DNA of 64,000 nucleotides from the NCBI GenBank assembly GCA_013433145.1, contig CM024189.1:7432001-7496000 (forward strand), written 5' to 3'. The notes beneath the pieces are model-generated. The model did no database searches and was not told the origin of the DNA. It was given only the letters and a program-made list of their open reading frames with translations. Both the position numbers and the translations under genes were made by a program. Positions 1 through 14,058 of the stretch are shown here, piece after piece; positions within the stretch are counted from its first letter, which is position 1, and the number at the start of each line of letters is the position of its first letter. This stretch comes from Ascaris suum (taxonomy: Eukaryota; Nematoda; Chromadorea; Rhabditida; Ascarididae).

Positions 1-3000
1 GCACAACCGTATTTCTTATGAGCTATCCATGGGTTGAAATTTATCTTAACATATTCCACTAAGCAATTTATCAGCATTATATGCAAGTTTATATGATTGA
101 AAATTTAAATGTGAAAGAAAGAATGAGTTTTAATATTGTTCGATGATGCGTGCGGCTCGATGACATAACTTCTCTTTGGGTCTTAGATAAAGCAAATATG
201 AGAAGTTCGAACGATGACCACACACTTCAGAAGCTTTCCGAATATAGTTCTCGTCTTCAAAATTCAAATATCGCCATGAATCTAATCGAAAATTTCACTT
301 CAATTTTTTATTTTTTTACTGCAAAAGGAGGAAATCTTGTTCGAGATTGTGAGTAAGAGATTTCAACTTAGCTGCAAGCAAAGCGAGTTTACGTCTGCGG
401 ACGTCGCTGCAAGGGTATAGTGGACACATTTTTGTGGCTCTATAGCGTCATGAAACAAACTGAAGACGTGGCCAAATATTTATTTCCATGGCAATAAATG
501 GTCTCTCAATTTTCGTTGTTCCACCCATAGTAGGTAACTAGCTGCGCGGAAAGAGTGGGGAAGTCCATGGCAATAAATCCATGGCAATAAATTCACAAGT
601 TCACACAGGGGAGTGGGGAAGTCTATTCACACCTAGTTGCAGAAAAAAAAAATGCTCAAAGCCTAGGTTTTCACTCATATAAGCAACGAAGTGTACAATA
701 CGAAGTGCCTAGATAGAGCCATCAAAATCTTATCGAAAATATCAACTAAGAGGTTGTCACATTTTTTTTATTGCTTTACCCTTCATTATAGAATGAGAAG
801 CGACTGATGCTGCTTCAAGATCAAGCGACGTTCTTTTTTGCCTCAAAAATAAACGCAGACAGCAGCTGTGCCTGTAAAAATGTTTTGAATGACGAAGTGT
901 AAATCGGTTCAAAAAAATTCATCTCTATTGCTAGACGTACTGTGGGGGAAACTTGGCCCAATAACTCCTCTTCTCTCCCCAACCTCAACGAAGTACATTA
1001 TACGTCTATTTCGTACACACCTCAGATTCGCCTCACATAAATTTTACAAGGAAAAAAATAAACTTTCTATTTTCATTGAATTTATCAGTTTTCTATCACC
1101 AAAAAATCTGTTCGACTTTCCTCACTTAAGAAATAAGAAATATTTTCGAATACAGTTAAATTCGTTTTTAAAATTCCTATGCAGATAGAGCAATTTAACG
1201 CAGAACTACACAATAAAGATGAACAAGAATATCAGTTAAGATCTAAATAGTGCATTAGGTGCTCATATTGCCAGTTATTGATCTAAGAACTACATTCATA
1301 GGAATAGCAGACGGATTGGGAATGGGTTCATTTAAAAGGTTGCACAACACTCACTTGATTATACAAAGCTGGCATCTGAGGGTAATGAGGGCAGTGCTTC
1401 ATGCAACAATGATCTATCTCAGTCTGAATGATGTCTTGATGAGCGCCTCATCTTCGATCGACTCTTCTCTCAAGAAGTATCGTTATCGTGAAAGCTTTGA
1501 TTGATTTATCAAAAATTCGTTTTAATCAAAAATGCATAAAATTTCTCAAATACAGTACAAGAATGCTTTTAAAACGATTGCTTTTATGAGGCGGTAAATA
1601 AATTATTTACTTTAGGAAGCAAGCACTTCTGCAGAAGGCACCATCGAGATGAACTATAAACCGAAGACACAGTGTTTTTCTCAAAAAAAAAAAATTCTGT
1701 TGATTTAACAAAAATAGGTTCTTTGAATGCAGCTCTCATCGGAAAGACGGCTTCATCAACTAAGTTGGTCTAAGTTAGAGAGAAGCTCCAATTTTTGAAA
1801 GTACCAGGACTTTCTGCTCAGGAATGTCCACATCCAGACAAATGCGGTATTTCTCTTTTTCCATACCGCATATCGCCCAAATATTGTAAATAGTTTTCTA
1901 TATGTGCTATCAGCTTGCACTACATTTTATTCGTAAGTAGCATATTATTATTATTTTTTGTTTTATTTCAATATCTCGAATTAAGAAAAAAAGAAACGTA
2001 ATATATGAATATAAACATAAGGATAGATAGCAGAGCAGATAACGGAAAAAGCAATAAATGGAGAGAAGGTAAAACATGCCCACGAACCAGGTAAACAGAT
2101 ATGCAGTACACATGAGCCGCAACACTATGAAAACTAGAACGACTGAGCCCACTTTGAAAGGTGAAGGGGTAGATGCAGTAATGATATTGGTAAGAAGTAT
2201 ATTCGAGGTGCGTGCAACATGAAACTGCTGACTAACGAGAACATCGTTTACCATGCAACAATTTCAGCGAGCTCAAAGCGATGCCTACAACGAGCACGCA
2301 GAAGATCAATTTCTAAGAGCGAAATGCTAGAGAAATCGGGCACAATTTTACAACAATGATTAACTTCGAGGATGCGATATTTTAGTGATTTTAAGTTGAA
2401 GATTTCAAAATTGCCAATATAATTCAGCTGTTATGAACAATGGTAAAGTTTAGGACAAGCAATGCGAATGAAGCGTTTAGAATATTCTGCAACGTTATAG
2501 GCATCGGAAACGAAATACGGAGTACGGTATCCGAAGATGAGTTGGCATTAAATAATGAAGGACTTTTGATGATGTTCTGTGTATTTATGTGGCATATCGC
2601 AAAGAATATAGTTTCCATTTTTGCGGAGGACTCTCCCATGAAAACGTTCGATGAAGGACAGGGCCAATCACACCCCAAAGATCATAAGGATCGGTCTATA
2701 GAAGTATGAACCTTAATTCTTAATGCAAGAAAATATTCAAGTCGGAAGTTGGAATAAAGCACATGACATGTTACATGGGAAACACTGAAGTTCAACAATC
2801 ACGACCAAGGGAAGCTATAGGCAGGATCATAAAATGGCGATTAATTTGAAGGTGATCAGTAAGGATCTCGTTGCTACTCATAATGTGATGAGAAATATTG
2901 TAAATGCGAACGAAAAACTAAACAGGACACAAGAAATTTCTTGAAATTGAATACGAAGCAAAGTGATCGTCCCCGATTCTTAGCTGAAAAGTTTTTCCAC

Positions 3001-5380
3001 ATAATAAGACTGTGAAGCACTTCAGCGAACTGCCGATGATGTCATATTTTTTAAATTTCAACGTTATCTTTTTATAGCAGACTACATCAAAACTTTTGCA
3101 CAACCACTATACACAATTTCCGTTTGAACTTTCATAGTCAATTTAAATACACAGTCGCCTGAACAAGAAATAGGCCCCGACATTATGCGGTGATATGAAG
3201 TGAAGCCGAAACCATATATGGCTTAGACGATCGTTTCTCATAAAGTGATCTATTATCGCATATCTAAAAGTCTTACAAACGAAAAAAAAATCACACTAAT
3301 CTGTCCTAGTTTTTTACTGAAGTGTCGGCATATCTCTTCAGTAAATCGGAGGGGGATAAACGAAGGATGAAACGTAGTAAACGTATTTTTTGTCATCATA
3401 ATAAAACGTCATAACAGTGCTTCTGTGGTTTCCTGAGAAAAAAGACTGGAATACCCTAAGGCGTGATTGGCGCCTTGTTACTGAGTTTATGAACATCCTT
3501 GGGAACTGAGCGAACACAAACATCAACAAAATCTGAATGCATTGCAACGTGCTGCACTATGATCAAGCGGAACGCCACTGTTTTCGACGTAAACAGTTCA
3601 TAAGTGTTCTCTAAATACGTTATATTTCATGTGGTTATCCGTAGGCAGACAGTTAGCACCGTCCTTCTTTAATGTGCCTAGTATATAGAGCCTTCTCAAC
3701 ATATCGTTGACCCTCATGTACAAACTCCATTAAATTATGTTCAGCGAATTCAGGATTGCTCAGAACACCAATTAAACACCTCAGGCATTAAAGCAGTGCC
3801 GATAGTGGTTGCGTTCTTGGTGATCCTTTTCTTCAGTTCACATACTTCAGCAACATTACGCATAAGGCCTAGAAAATGCTCGTACCTTTCCTCAAGGGTG
3901 GATGGATTTAGCAGGCATTCATCGCAGTTGCACTTAGTCAACATAGTACCACGTTCTTTCTAACTGCTCTTCATGACATGTTTGTCGTTGTTTCGTCTAT
4001 GGCGATGCAAAGGGAATTTCGGTTCCAGAATGGATCCTTACACGATCACCAGTTGAGGAATTCGCTGCCACACAAATATTACTGGAAGAAGATATGTTGT
4101 TTTCTTAAAAATACGTCAACAGTTTTATACCCAAGAATAGGATACTGCACGAGGTTGACAACAGCAGAGCTTCTAAGAAATTTCCAGTTAGTAGGCTCAT
4201 GCAGTCAGGTTCTCTATGAGCATGAAACTTGGGTTGACATCAGCGACTGCCGTGGCTGTGTGATCCACCATACACCGGCCGTGAAATAACTTCAAGAAAT
4301 TCCTCATAAACGGCTATGCAAATACATATGTTTGGCAGGCAGGTGGTAGGTGAAAAGCTTCAGAGGCAACCACTTCAAGGCAAAGCAGTTTGTAAACGAA
4401 GCACTTCGGCGTCGCAGCAGTCTCTTAGCCGCATTTATGTATTTATTTATGAGTTTAGCAAGTTCGCCTGCTTTTTTCATCATTTCGTTTCTGGCTTTCC
4501 GGTCGCAACGGAATGTTTGATAATAAGGACCTTCTTAAAGAACTGAGTTAGTCGTTGAACGTGATGGCCACTTTATCCGGCCTCTCCCGGTTTCAAAAAA
4601 AAAAACCTGTCAATTCTGGGGACTTGTTTTCTATATTACATACGCTGATATAAATACAGCGGAAATCTTTACTGCGCTGCACTGCATGGACATTGGAGTT
4701 GCTAATTCGTAAACGTGGAGAGATTGTCCTTCACTCTCAAGAAACGAAACAAGTATATTTTAGTGAACTTTCCCTCGTTATGGGGAACGCATCCAGGTTG
4801 TCATGTGTATATCGCAGGATCATGCCCACCAGATGGACTGACACAAGAGAGTTATGCAGCCCCTCCACATAGGTCGACAAGATCGACTTATCCCTATAAT
4901 CACATCTGCTTCGGTAGCGTGGGTCCATCAACAGCATGCTGCTTTAAAATAACGTAGTCAGTTTTCCGATCAGACTTTCTTTCCTCGCACAGTAGGACCT
5001 TAAAACGCAAAGAATCTCACAACAGTTTTGCACATTTAAGACCTATATTGGCGTCACGAACATTCACGAAGATGACCTTTATTGGAGGACGTCATGAACC
5101 TTTTCTCTTCGTGCAGCCCCCACAGAAACGATCTTAGGAGTGTTGTCGACAACGGGCTCTTCGAGCTTATCTTTGAACGTTGTTTTGTTGGTAGATTATT
5201 CGAGTGAAGACTTGCTGCTATAGCCTGTAGTCAGTAGTCCTTAATTACGTCCCACTACTTGTCCAAAGTTTTTTAAAATTGCATCTTAGGCTTGTGCTTC
5301 CGCACCACAGTGACCTGCTCCAAGTATGACCCCCGCGTTCGACTATTTCATGCTTAAACTCACCGTCATGAGCGCCTAAA
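1..5380. other. Stretch with no recognisable gene
   Basis: AT-rich sequence with scattered short open frames on both strands. None has splice signals and a protein character I could trust. A + frame at 2440-2709 and a - frame at 3750-3944 read as fairly protein-like (charged and hydrophobic residues alternate), but neither shows a motif I recognise and neighbouring frames are broken by stops. The patch at 3.4-5.3 kb is somewhat richer in GC and could be a decayed mobile element; I could not assign it to a class. Confidence 0.4.
486..623. repeat. Local short direct repeats
   Basis: The 14-mer ccatggcaataaat occurs at 486-499 and then twice in perfect tandem at 565-578 and 579-592. A second motif, gagtggggaagtc, occurs at 553-565 and 611-623. 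This looks like a small local duplication; no function is apparent. Confidence 0.8.
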
Positions 5381-5452
5381 ACACGTTGGCTACGTGCGAA
5401 ATTGAAGCCGAATCAGCTGTTCGCTTTCAAGGATTTGTTTTCCCGCAAAAAG

Positions 5453-5518
5453 ATGTTTTCGGCCATCACAGCACGCCAACTCCAGTCTGCCTGCGATACG
5501 CAGTGGGCAGGGGCACAT
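5453..5518 (+). CDS. Possible first coding exon, unknown protein
   Basis: The sequence shows an ATG at 5453 and 22 codons (MFSAITARQLQSACDTQWAG then AH) ending exactly at a canonical GTAAGT donor at 5519, phase 0. Upstream, the frame is open back to the TTCAAG at about 5430. It lies in a GC-richer patch. I could not link it in phase to the coding exons at 6287 and 6474 without an extra exon, so it may be a separate start exon or chance. No family is recognised. Confidence 0.22.
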
Positions 5519-6286
5519 GTAAGTCGCGTCGCGCAGCGCTCTCAGATTTCGTGGATTTCGGGCGGGCGCATGAGCGCATCTGGAAAGTTTTCAGCTGTTT
5601 TGTTCACTCTAGTGCTCCAGCTGACCAACCTTCAAGAATTATTAAATGGTCAACTTTGTCCGGATGTTTTCATGCAAGCAATTTTCAGGATCTATTGAGC
5701 TCGATCTTAATCTTATCTTGCTAACGAATTATTTCACTTAACCGACAGCTATAAAAGCGCATAAGCAACTACAACTGTTAACTTATATAATTTATCAGCG
5801 CAAGCTTTTCTCATCGGAGCATTTAGGGAAATAGTGATGTTAATTTTAAACAATTTAATTTGCATTATTTGTCGTTCGCATTTTTTTTTTCAGTCATTAT
5901 TATGACGTTACATCGTTTAGTATCGATCAACACCGAAAAATAATTCCGTGCAAATTTCAAAACTTTGATTGAAATTTCTTTAAAAAATATTATACAGGTA
6001 ACATACCATTCATGTAAGTCTGACGGCTATTAACCTACCTAGGTTAGACATATTGTTCCTGATGCCGCTTCCGTCGTTTGCATATTCGAGATCCACTCGT
6101 TACTCTCATCATCCGCTATTGTGGATTATCTATGTCTTCATCAGTTATATTCAGTAATGTCATTAACCTTATTTCTTTCTGTTGAACTTAGTAAATAACA
6201 CCGGTTGTTCCTTTTTAGTTCTCAATTTTTCGAGAGGAGATGTTGTATTCAAGAGGGCTCGTCTTTTTTTTTTTTTTTTTTTTCAG

Positions 6287-6671
6287 TACTAGTGAAGGCC
6301 GGTGGCTGTTGTTTTCAAAAGAGTTATTCTGCTTGACGAAAAATACGTCATATGAGTTTATGGTAGCAGCATTTAAGCGTTATTATGCCAGTGTTTTAAA
6401 CGACCAGGTGATTTTCTTTTTGTTTTTTCCAAGGAAAACTTATATGCTGCTTTATCTTTTTTTTTCTTTTCAGGAAATCAAGGCTTTACGCATCCCTTTT
6501 TCGAATTGCTCATATCATTCTGATATTGGAAATTGGTTCCCTCGGCAGTTAGCCGAGAATATACATCTCAATCGTTTGTGGAAAAAGGTTCATTCCAAAC
6601 ATCCTTCTCGTAGAGTCGTTTTAATTTCAAGGTACTGTATTCAGTGTTTCGCCGTTTTGAGAGGTAACTAG
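6287..6671 (+). CDS. Two candidate coding exons, unknown protein
   Basis: Exon 6287-6407 follows a long poly-T tract ending TTTCAG and finishes at CAG|GTGATT in phase 0. A 66-bp intron with a perfect polypyrimidine acceptor (TTTTCTTTTCAG) leads to a second exon from 6474. Together they encode about 93 residues before the next donor, with pieces such as SYEFMVAAFKRYYASVLNDQ and NWFPRQLAENIHLNRLWKKV. The 3' end is ambiguous: the frame reads to a TAG at 6669-6671, but a donor at 6632 (AG|GTACTG) could splice in phase to 8230 after CTTTTCAG, giving a stop at 8285-8287. The first exon needs a phase-2 upstream exon, which I did not find. The short intron with strong signals is the main support; no domain is recognised. 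Confidence 0.42.
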
Positions 6672-9600
6672 CATTAATGACCCCTAGAGCAGATGCTTAA
6701 ATAGAGCTTTTCTTCGTAGAATCATTTAACTATTGTTAACATGACGTTTTTCCTTGCTGGGAAGTTCCTACCTTTTGGTGAAGATAGATACTAGTAAACT
6801 GATATCCTCTTCCACAATGTGATGTTCTTATCCCACGCTGTTAAACGAAGTGGGAGGAAAAAGGATTGCAATAGAAATCAGTACGCGTAATAGTAACGCT
6901 ATCTCCTGTTGACCAAAGAAACCTGGTTTGTGGTGCGTTGATCATTAATCGTGTAGAAGTTAGTCTTTCAGCCATTTCCGTGAATAAACTGCAATGAAAC
7001 CATTTAGTGAATCTTCGGAAAGGTGAGCCTCTCAATTCAAAACTGAAAATTACCTGCATAGGACAGCACACCTAATAATAATAAGTTTTAGTTGCATTGT
7101 CAATTGCTTCACTTTATACCAAGAGAATATTGCTTCTACTGGCAAGAGCGAAACGCGTAGAGCGTCTCGAAACGAATAAGTCCCATTTCTTGCCGAGAGC
7201 GGAGAAAGCCGAGTAAGCTAAATGTGTGTGGAGAGAGAGCAACAGAGAAAATGAGCAAGTGAAATCATTAAATAGCGTATATGTGATAAACGAAGAGCGA
7301 TGTGGATTGAAGAAGCGATTCGAAGTTTTCGTTCGATTTTGTTGATTTTCTCGATTCGACTTCGAATGAACTATGCCTGAGCCGTATTTGCACAATCAAC
7401 GAAATGTCTGTGTCTGATTGACCATCAAATGACGTCATTGGAGCTTTTTTTTAAAATGTCTTCAAGTTGTTCACTCACTACTATATACTGTGTAATTTGA
7501 AGTGTTATCCTAGAATCGGTAGAAGCCAACTTGAATCTGCTCGTTGTGCTCAAAAGAAATGACGCGTTTTCGTTTGTCTACGCTTGAAAAGTTTCAAATA
7601 TCTATGCGTTTCGAATGTAGTCCGGCAGGTGTACTTTCCGCCAGGATACTTTCCTCCTTCCCACTCCCCTTCTCCATAGTTTCCACCAGTTAAAGCAGTA
7701 GTTACTGCACCTTATATAAATAGTAATTCACCGCAGTATAACATTAGTAATACACCGCTGACTATTGTATTTCTTTTCAATACGTAGAAGTTTTGAAGAT
7801 TAAAGCATTGGTGATGATCACTGGCGGAATTGCATGTGGTCAAATTCAGCCTTTGATCAAGCTCTCAGAAAGGTTAAAACTATTTCACCAGTTAAACTTA
7901 CACTGTTCCTCGCAACTCTTAGTAGGACTAATTTAGTTCAATTTAGGGGGTAATATTCTTTTGGCAGTGTGCAAATCGATTATTGCAGGTAGGCGTTCCA
8001 CTTCTATCGCTTCTACGATAAATAGTCATGCAGCTCCACCACCTTCATGGTGTATATGGTTGGATTGCCGAAGCTAATACTCTACAGTTGATTTTTGTGT
8101 ACGTTTGTAGTGGAAAAGGAATCGGAATCTTTCCTAGAATATTCCCGGGAAAGTCCGAACACTCATTTATTTTATTGTGTGAGCATTTTCGATCAGATAA
8201 CTTCATCTCTTTTTTTTTTTCCTTTTCAGCGATATTGAGCCAACGACTTATGGCACACTGATGTTGACGGATACGTTAATGGCTTAGCCCCGCTCATGAA
8301 GTAAGCTTTATAGCATTGTTTTTCATGTTCTCCATACTTTCACTATTTATTTTCTCACAGCGGTATGTCCCTATCATAGTGATGATAGCTTTTTGTTTTG
8401 TAATCATAAGGGAGAACAATGAAAATTACTCATATAAATTGCGAAATTATTCGAGTAATGAAATAAATTCATAAAAAAATAAACACAAATAAAATAATAA
8501 AACGCTATTTGCACATATAGAATGCACAATATTGCAATGCACATACGCTCTAGATAATCGTTGATGCGATAAAATCAACAAAAAATAGTCATGACAATGA
8601 AGTTTATTATCTATACGAGTGTATCGTGCTGAACGAATAGACAAAAATCTGTTTATGTGCTATATATGAACAACATTTCGTATAGAGTGAATATGAGGGG
8701 AAAAAAAAACTAAAATGTCGATGAATGTCATATAAGACGAAAAGAGCATCAAGACTATCTTAAGAATGAGGCCATCATGTATTGTAAAGTTGTAAGTGTT
8801 GCACTATTGCAAAACGATGTTTCTAGTAGAACTTTGCATTTTAAATATAAGTTGTGAGTGTGATGAATTATGTTTATTAAAATTTCATAGGTCATACTAA
8901 ACGAGATGTAAAGGGATCCGTTTAGAGGCTTGAAATATATGGTAAGATCAGCTTTCATGTGATATTATTCGTGGTTGTAATCGAGTGACTTGAATATAAA
9001 ATTCGTTCAGAAAAAAAGGTATAATAACTAGACAGGTGAACAGGATTGAAATACAAGGCGATAACTTGCAATATAAGCCTGACGGTACTGTTCATAACGC
9101 TCATTTGCTAATACTATTTGGAGAAATATTCGATAGTCTGAATATTTTGGCGGAAATTTCCAAGTAGTACATATTGCAGGGAAAGTTATTTGCAACTTTT
9201 AACTCTCACAAACTTTGAATTATTCTCACCGGGTTTTTGCAAAGAATTAGAGGAAATTCTTTTAGCTATTTGGTACAGAAATATTTTTTATGGCGAAAGT
9301 TGATTGTATTTGCTCTTAAGAGTTTAATGTTGATGCCAGCTGCTCATTTTTTAGAATGTTTTAAGCTGTCAAAAAGACGAAGCATTCGATCATAGCTTAT
9401 CTAAGCGTTCATCTTCTTTTAGTGTGTTGAATTTGTTTCAGAGTTGAATTACCACGAATATACTAAAAATGATTAGATGCACTCATATGAGTTCATGTTT
9501 TTCTATTTCTCTCACAATTTATCGTTTTGAGGCTCTATGTAATGAGCCTAAGGCTACTCTATCTTGCAAAGAGAGAAAGTCAAAAAATCAAACTTGAAAT

Positions 9601-10558
9601 TTTTTATTTGTCGTTATGTTTTTAATGTAGGTAGGCCTCAATGAGGTCATAAATCACCCCCTTGTTATGCGCGTACCGCCGATACTTGACGGGAAATTAA
9701 AGCGACGAACCTACTTGTAAAGGTTTTAAGAAACAATTTAAAACTCGGCGACCAACATTTATTGGCACAGTGACGACGTGATTATTCAGCAGAGCGGAAT
9801 TCGATAGTTCGATTTTGCTAGTCGCATTCTATCTCCACTTTACGATTAGATTATATCGTTTACTATCGTGTCTGCCTTTTATATCTCATTGGTTTTGTTT
9901 CGTTGAAATACTTCACGTTTTTATTGATGACCATCCACAGATGCAAAATGAAGCGCATCGTCATAAAGTGCATTAGCTGGCAATAAACTTCATTTCTTTA
10001 TTTATCGCCTTTTAAATGCGTTTAGCTGTGAAGTTTTTTGAAGTGCACATGTACGCAAAAAAAGAGCAAAATATTCTCGCAAATAAACAAACAACACAGC
10101 AATTCACGCGCTCTAAAAAAAGCAAGGTGTGCCAATCATCTATTGCCACTACATCGAGAGATACTCAAAAGCATGAACTGTTACTATGCGTTTCGATAAA
10201 ACTTCTGCTCGCCGTATAGTTTAAGTTTTAGGGCGTCTGCTATCGTTGCTGTCATATTTTGCTGTGGTCTTTCATCGCAAAATATCATGTCTGTTTGATC
10301 GGCAAGTCAAGTTTCCGGAACGACAGTAACGATTAAAGACCGGAAGTATTGAGTAAAGCCAAACTAGTAAGGAAAATAAAAGACTGGGCACTAAAAAAGA
10401 TGTTCTTGTCGTTATTCGAAGACGACTTGCATAGCGAGAACGTCGAGATTAATGACATTCCCACTACAGTAGGAATCCCGATCCCTTATTACGAACTCCT
10501 ACGCGCTTTTTGCCATTTATACAAGTTGGGTTATTCTCCTAACCTGTTGTGACGCATT

Positions 10559-10571
10559 GGGGGGGGGGGGG
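10559..10571. repeat. Poly-G tract (13 G)
   Basis: A run of 13 guanines in otherwise AT-rich sequence. It is one of several long G or C homopolymers in this window. Confidence 0.9.
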
Positions 10572-10970
10572 TGTGCACCTAATGCGGAGGGTGATTTGTG
10601 CTCCCTTCACCGAGTTGCATCTTTCTGAATGTTATGGATGAATTCAAGGTTCCTAATTTGCCTTCCTCTTCTCTTCTTTTGAGGCGAATTTGTGGGTACA
10701 GCGCAGTAAAGAAAGCTTCGTTATGAAAGCTAATTTCAGTTCATGTGAATTCTTAGCTAAAAATTACGTTGTAAGTAGTTTTATTCAAATCAGTCACGTG
10801 TCAGTGGAGGTGGAACACAAACGAATAACCAACATTGAATGTCGAGCACGGAAATTCTACTATGTGCAGGATGCTAGAATCTGATGGTATCAGTTGTTGA
10901 GGAAATATACGAATGAAGTTTTAAAATTGCCTCCATCAAGGTCACCTTTCTTCCTCTTGTTTTTAGTCAC

Positions 10971-11212
10971 TCATTTTAACTTTTCGATGATTACTTTATC
11001 GAATAGCGCATCATATGCTGGAAAGGAATAACTTTTTGGGTTCTCTGTGCTGAGCAGAAGAGAGAGATCTTCGGCAGGGCACGTGGCAAAGCGGCGTTGT
11101 TCATCAGGAGGCATTTCGCGATTACGCGCATCCAACCTGGCGACAAACGCCAAATCGAGCAGACTTGATCGACTTCCCGAATACTTCCGCGACACGGTCG
11201 AGTGGATAACCG
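10971..11212 (-). CDS. Candidate 3'-terminal coding exon, unknown protein
   Basis: On the minus strand an open frame runs from about 11212 to a TGA at 10971-10973. It includes the segments LDARNREMPPDEQRRFATCP and NPKSYSFPAYDALFDKVIIE and ends EKLK. Composition is mixed charged and hydrophobic, GC is above the flanks, and the residue mix is far from the low-complexity frames nearby. An acceptor after ...CCGAAAG at about 11212 would open it, but the signal is weak. Other frames on both strands are also open here (minus 11310-11507; plus 11047-11213, which ends at GTACGT), so strand and frame are not settled. No family is recognised. Confidence 0.3.
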
Positions 11213-12148
11213 GGTACGTCTTTCGGATTCATGTTAGAATCTTCGTTGCATCGGCATGTTCGTCGTCCCTTTGGTTGTGCATGATCTAATCGCATTTTCT
11301 GAAGAATCGCTATTGTTGATTTGTTGTTGTCGGGTATTTTTCACGCTCTAATATTTTCATGAAGGCGGTAGTTCGACTTTCGACGAATCCGTTCACCGGT
11401 TTGTTTAATTTCAATTCCAGAAGGTCGGTCGATGTTCGTATTTCAACGTTATACGAAAGGTCGCAACCACAGGGTCTGCATAGGCTTTTTCGATTTACGA
11501 TCGCCAACGTCTTATAAAATGATTCTTTATGGAGTTCTGGCTTTTTGTTGCCTCTTTTGCGGCACTGTATATTTTCCTATTTGAATACCTTACTTGCAGT
11601 GGTGTTTGAAGCAGGTGAAGCTGACATCACCTTTGAGAATAACGAGTGGTTGTGAGGTTCAAGTTCTCGAAACCGCGCATGCTTCTTTTTTATCATTGTG
11701 GTTACGTTGAATAGTGGCAGGCATGTATTCCAGGATATCCTTCTCAGTGCATACACGGAGTACTTTCATTTGGACTTTTCCTGAGCATTAGTTACTCCGG
11801 TGTGTTTTCATAGAGTTTATCACATAGTACCATGCGTTCTGAGTTTTTAGTGGAAGTTCCTTTTACTTTACTTGCGCCTCTAAGCCGACAGCCGTTATGT
11901 TCATTTCACTTCAGTTTTCAGTCAGCCCTCTTCGGCGAGTGATTTCCTGTTTCCCTTATCTCATTTTATTGTCATTGCGTTTAATACTGTTTAATGCTCG
12001 GTGTGCTAGATTCATTGAAGTAGAAAGGAGGTGGTGTACCCTTGCATCGCTTCAGATATAAGTGCGTGCAGTTCATATGAAAAAATAATTGTGAGAATGA
12101 GTAGATGATTGTGCTCACTCTTTTATACGCATTTTTAATGTATATGGC

Positions 12149-12279
<131 letters not shown>

Positions 12280-12949
12280 CCTTGAAATAGTTGCTTTTAT
12301 AAAAAGCATTACCACTGTGAAAATATTTCATTGGAATATCGTTGTCTATTTTTTGCAGTCTCGTTTACACGAAGAGTGCTGTCATGGTGAGCAAACAAGG
12401 TTCTAAATGTAGTACATATTTGAATAATGAAGTCGTCAGTTAATGAGCTTTTGTGTTATTTAATATCGCAGCTTATGGTATTTTAACATACATTTGTTAG
12501 TAATATTTTGATTCTTTTCGAATGGATAATACGCAATAGCAATTCTTCATCTCTTTGGAATTTTTTTTTTTCATTGGATGTGAGAAGAGCTTGGGCTATA
12601 GATTAAACGCAGTGATCTGATAAGGATCTATCTTGATTCTTTTAGTGTATTATTACACAGGTGACCGGTAACTGCTTTAAAATGAAGACGATCCTTTTTA
12701 GGCAAATTAAAATCGCTTTATAATATTCTCTTTTAAAAAAAATGAAAAGGTGGCGAGTAGGATTGGAAATAAGGGCAGAAAGTTCTAAAATTGTATGCCA
12801 AAATTTCCCGCGTGCTTTCTAAAGCAAATAAAACAGAATTTCTCTCCTACAGCTCTTGAAAGAAGGATGCCGTCGAAAATCGCCTCTGATTCATTTATGT
12901 TTGTATTTGCGTCTTACGTCGACTCGTAATGTCTACTTTTATGCGATTG

Positions 12950-12998
12950 CTATGTGTGTTTGTGTATGTCTGTGTGTGTCTGTGTGTCTGTTTGTGTG
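12950..12998. repeat. TG-rich simple repeat
   Basis: Imperfect (TG)n with TCTG and TTTG interruptions. Simple sequence only. Confidence 0.8.
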
Positions 12999-13907
12999 CT
13001 TTCCATCAATAAGCAACATAAAGATGAATTTGAAGTGGGCCGTCAGTGGGAATGACCGTTGTCGCAGTGGAGGGTGTCTTTCTTCTTTTTTTTTGTTACG
13101 TTGTGTACGCGCCAATATTGTGTTTTGTTGGATGGAATCGTGATCGGGGCTCGCTTGTACTGCTGCGAATGGTGACGTTTGTCTTGCGCAGCGCTGTTGT
13201 TTGGACAGCTTGCCATCAACCGTATAACCCTTATAACCTCATATCGTTTCATTTCCAATTCCTTTGTCGTTTATGAGATGCATTCACAGTCTTGGCACTT
13301 GCTATGTTTAAAGTTTATTCGAAGGTGATGCGTTGAACTGTGTACCGGATGTCCAACCGGAGTGTGAAATGCGAGAGCATTCCAACCAGTTGCCTGGCCT
13401 ACTTATTAGAGTTTTCGCTTGCAGATTTTCAAATTATAGACGTAAATATGTTCACCCACAATTACTTCATCGCGACTGATAGTCACATATTTGAGATTAT
13501 AGCGAAATCACAAGCCAGTTTCACCGTAAATCACAGGCCAGTTTCCGTTTGAGATTATAGCGAAACAGGAAACAGTATGAAAGAGGGAAGAGAAAAAAGA
13601 TCAACGAGAAAAAAAAATCTTACACTCAGTGAACTCCCTCATGCCATTCATTTGCTCGTGTCAAGACGAAACGCATATATTGAGACAAGCTAAGCTTGTG
13701 TGATTGACAGCGACAGGACAAAGAGCGGCAAGCAACAATCGCGTCCATGTATACAGACAGTTCTCCGCATTTCGAGCTATGCATTTCCCCAAAGAACGCT
13801 TGAGATTTTTTTAAAAGGACAGGTGAAGGTTATAAGGTCTACTAGGTCTACTGCCGTTGAAAGTAGATGCTATGCAAAATTTCATTCACCACTAGCAAAA
13901 TAGGCGC

Positions 13908-14058
13908 TCATTTTTTAGCTGCTGCAATTGTTCGCTTATTGAGGTTGAGCAGTTTATTGCAAAGATATGTTTGCATGAATTTAATGTCAACGGGGTCCAA
14001 ACATTCGCTTTTTCCGGCAACTTCCTGAACCAATAAGCGTATCGGTTCATTGGAAGTG
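13908..14058 (-). CDS. Candidate last coding exon, unknown protein
   Basis: The minus strand has a good acceptor (GGCAATTCAG) just above 14058, followed by 1 + 150 bases open to a TGA at 13908-13910. The 49 residues include TSNEPIRLLVQEVAGKSECL and DPVDIKFMQTYLCNKLLNLN and end with the basic tail KRTIAAAKK. Composition resembles a helical C-terminus and differs from the low-complexity surroundings. The exon would be entered in phase 2. Upstream exons would lie at higher coordinates on the minus strand; I did not find them. No family is recognised. Confidence 0.4.

Noticed and set aside
3400..5300. Possible decayed retroelement on the minus strand
   Set aside because: Some protein-like pieces, but no protease, reverse transcriptase or integrase motif could be read, so no class can be supported.
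6923..6988. Minus-strand 66-bp exon-like piece reading LFTEMAERLTSTRLMINAPQ, resembling an acyl-CoA dehydrogenase helix
   Set aside because: Splice signals are acceptable, but only about 20 residues match loosely and no neighbouring exon of that family was found on either side.
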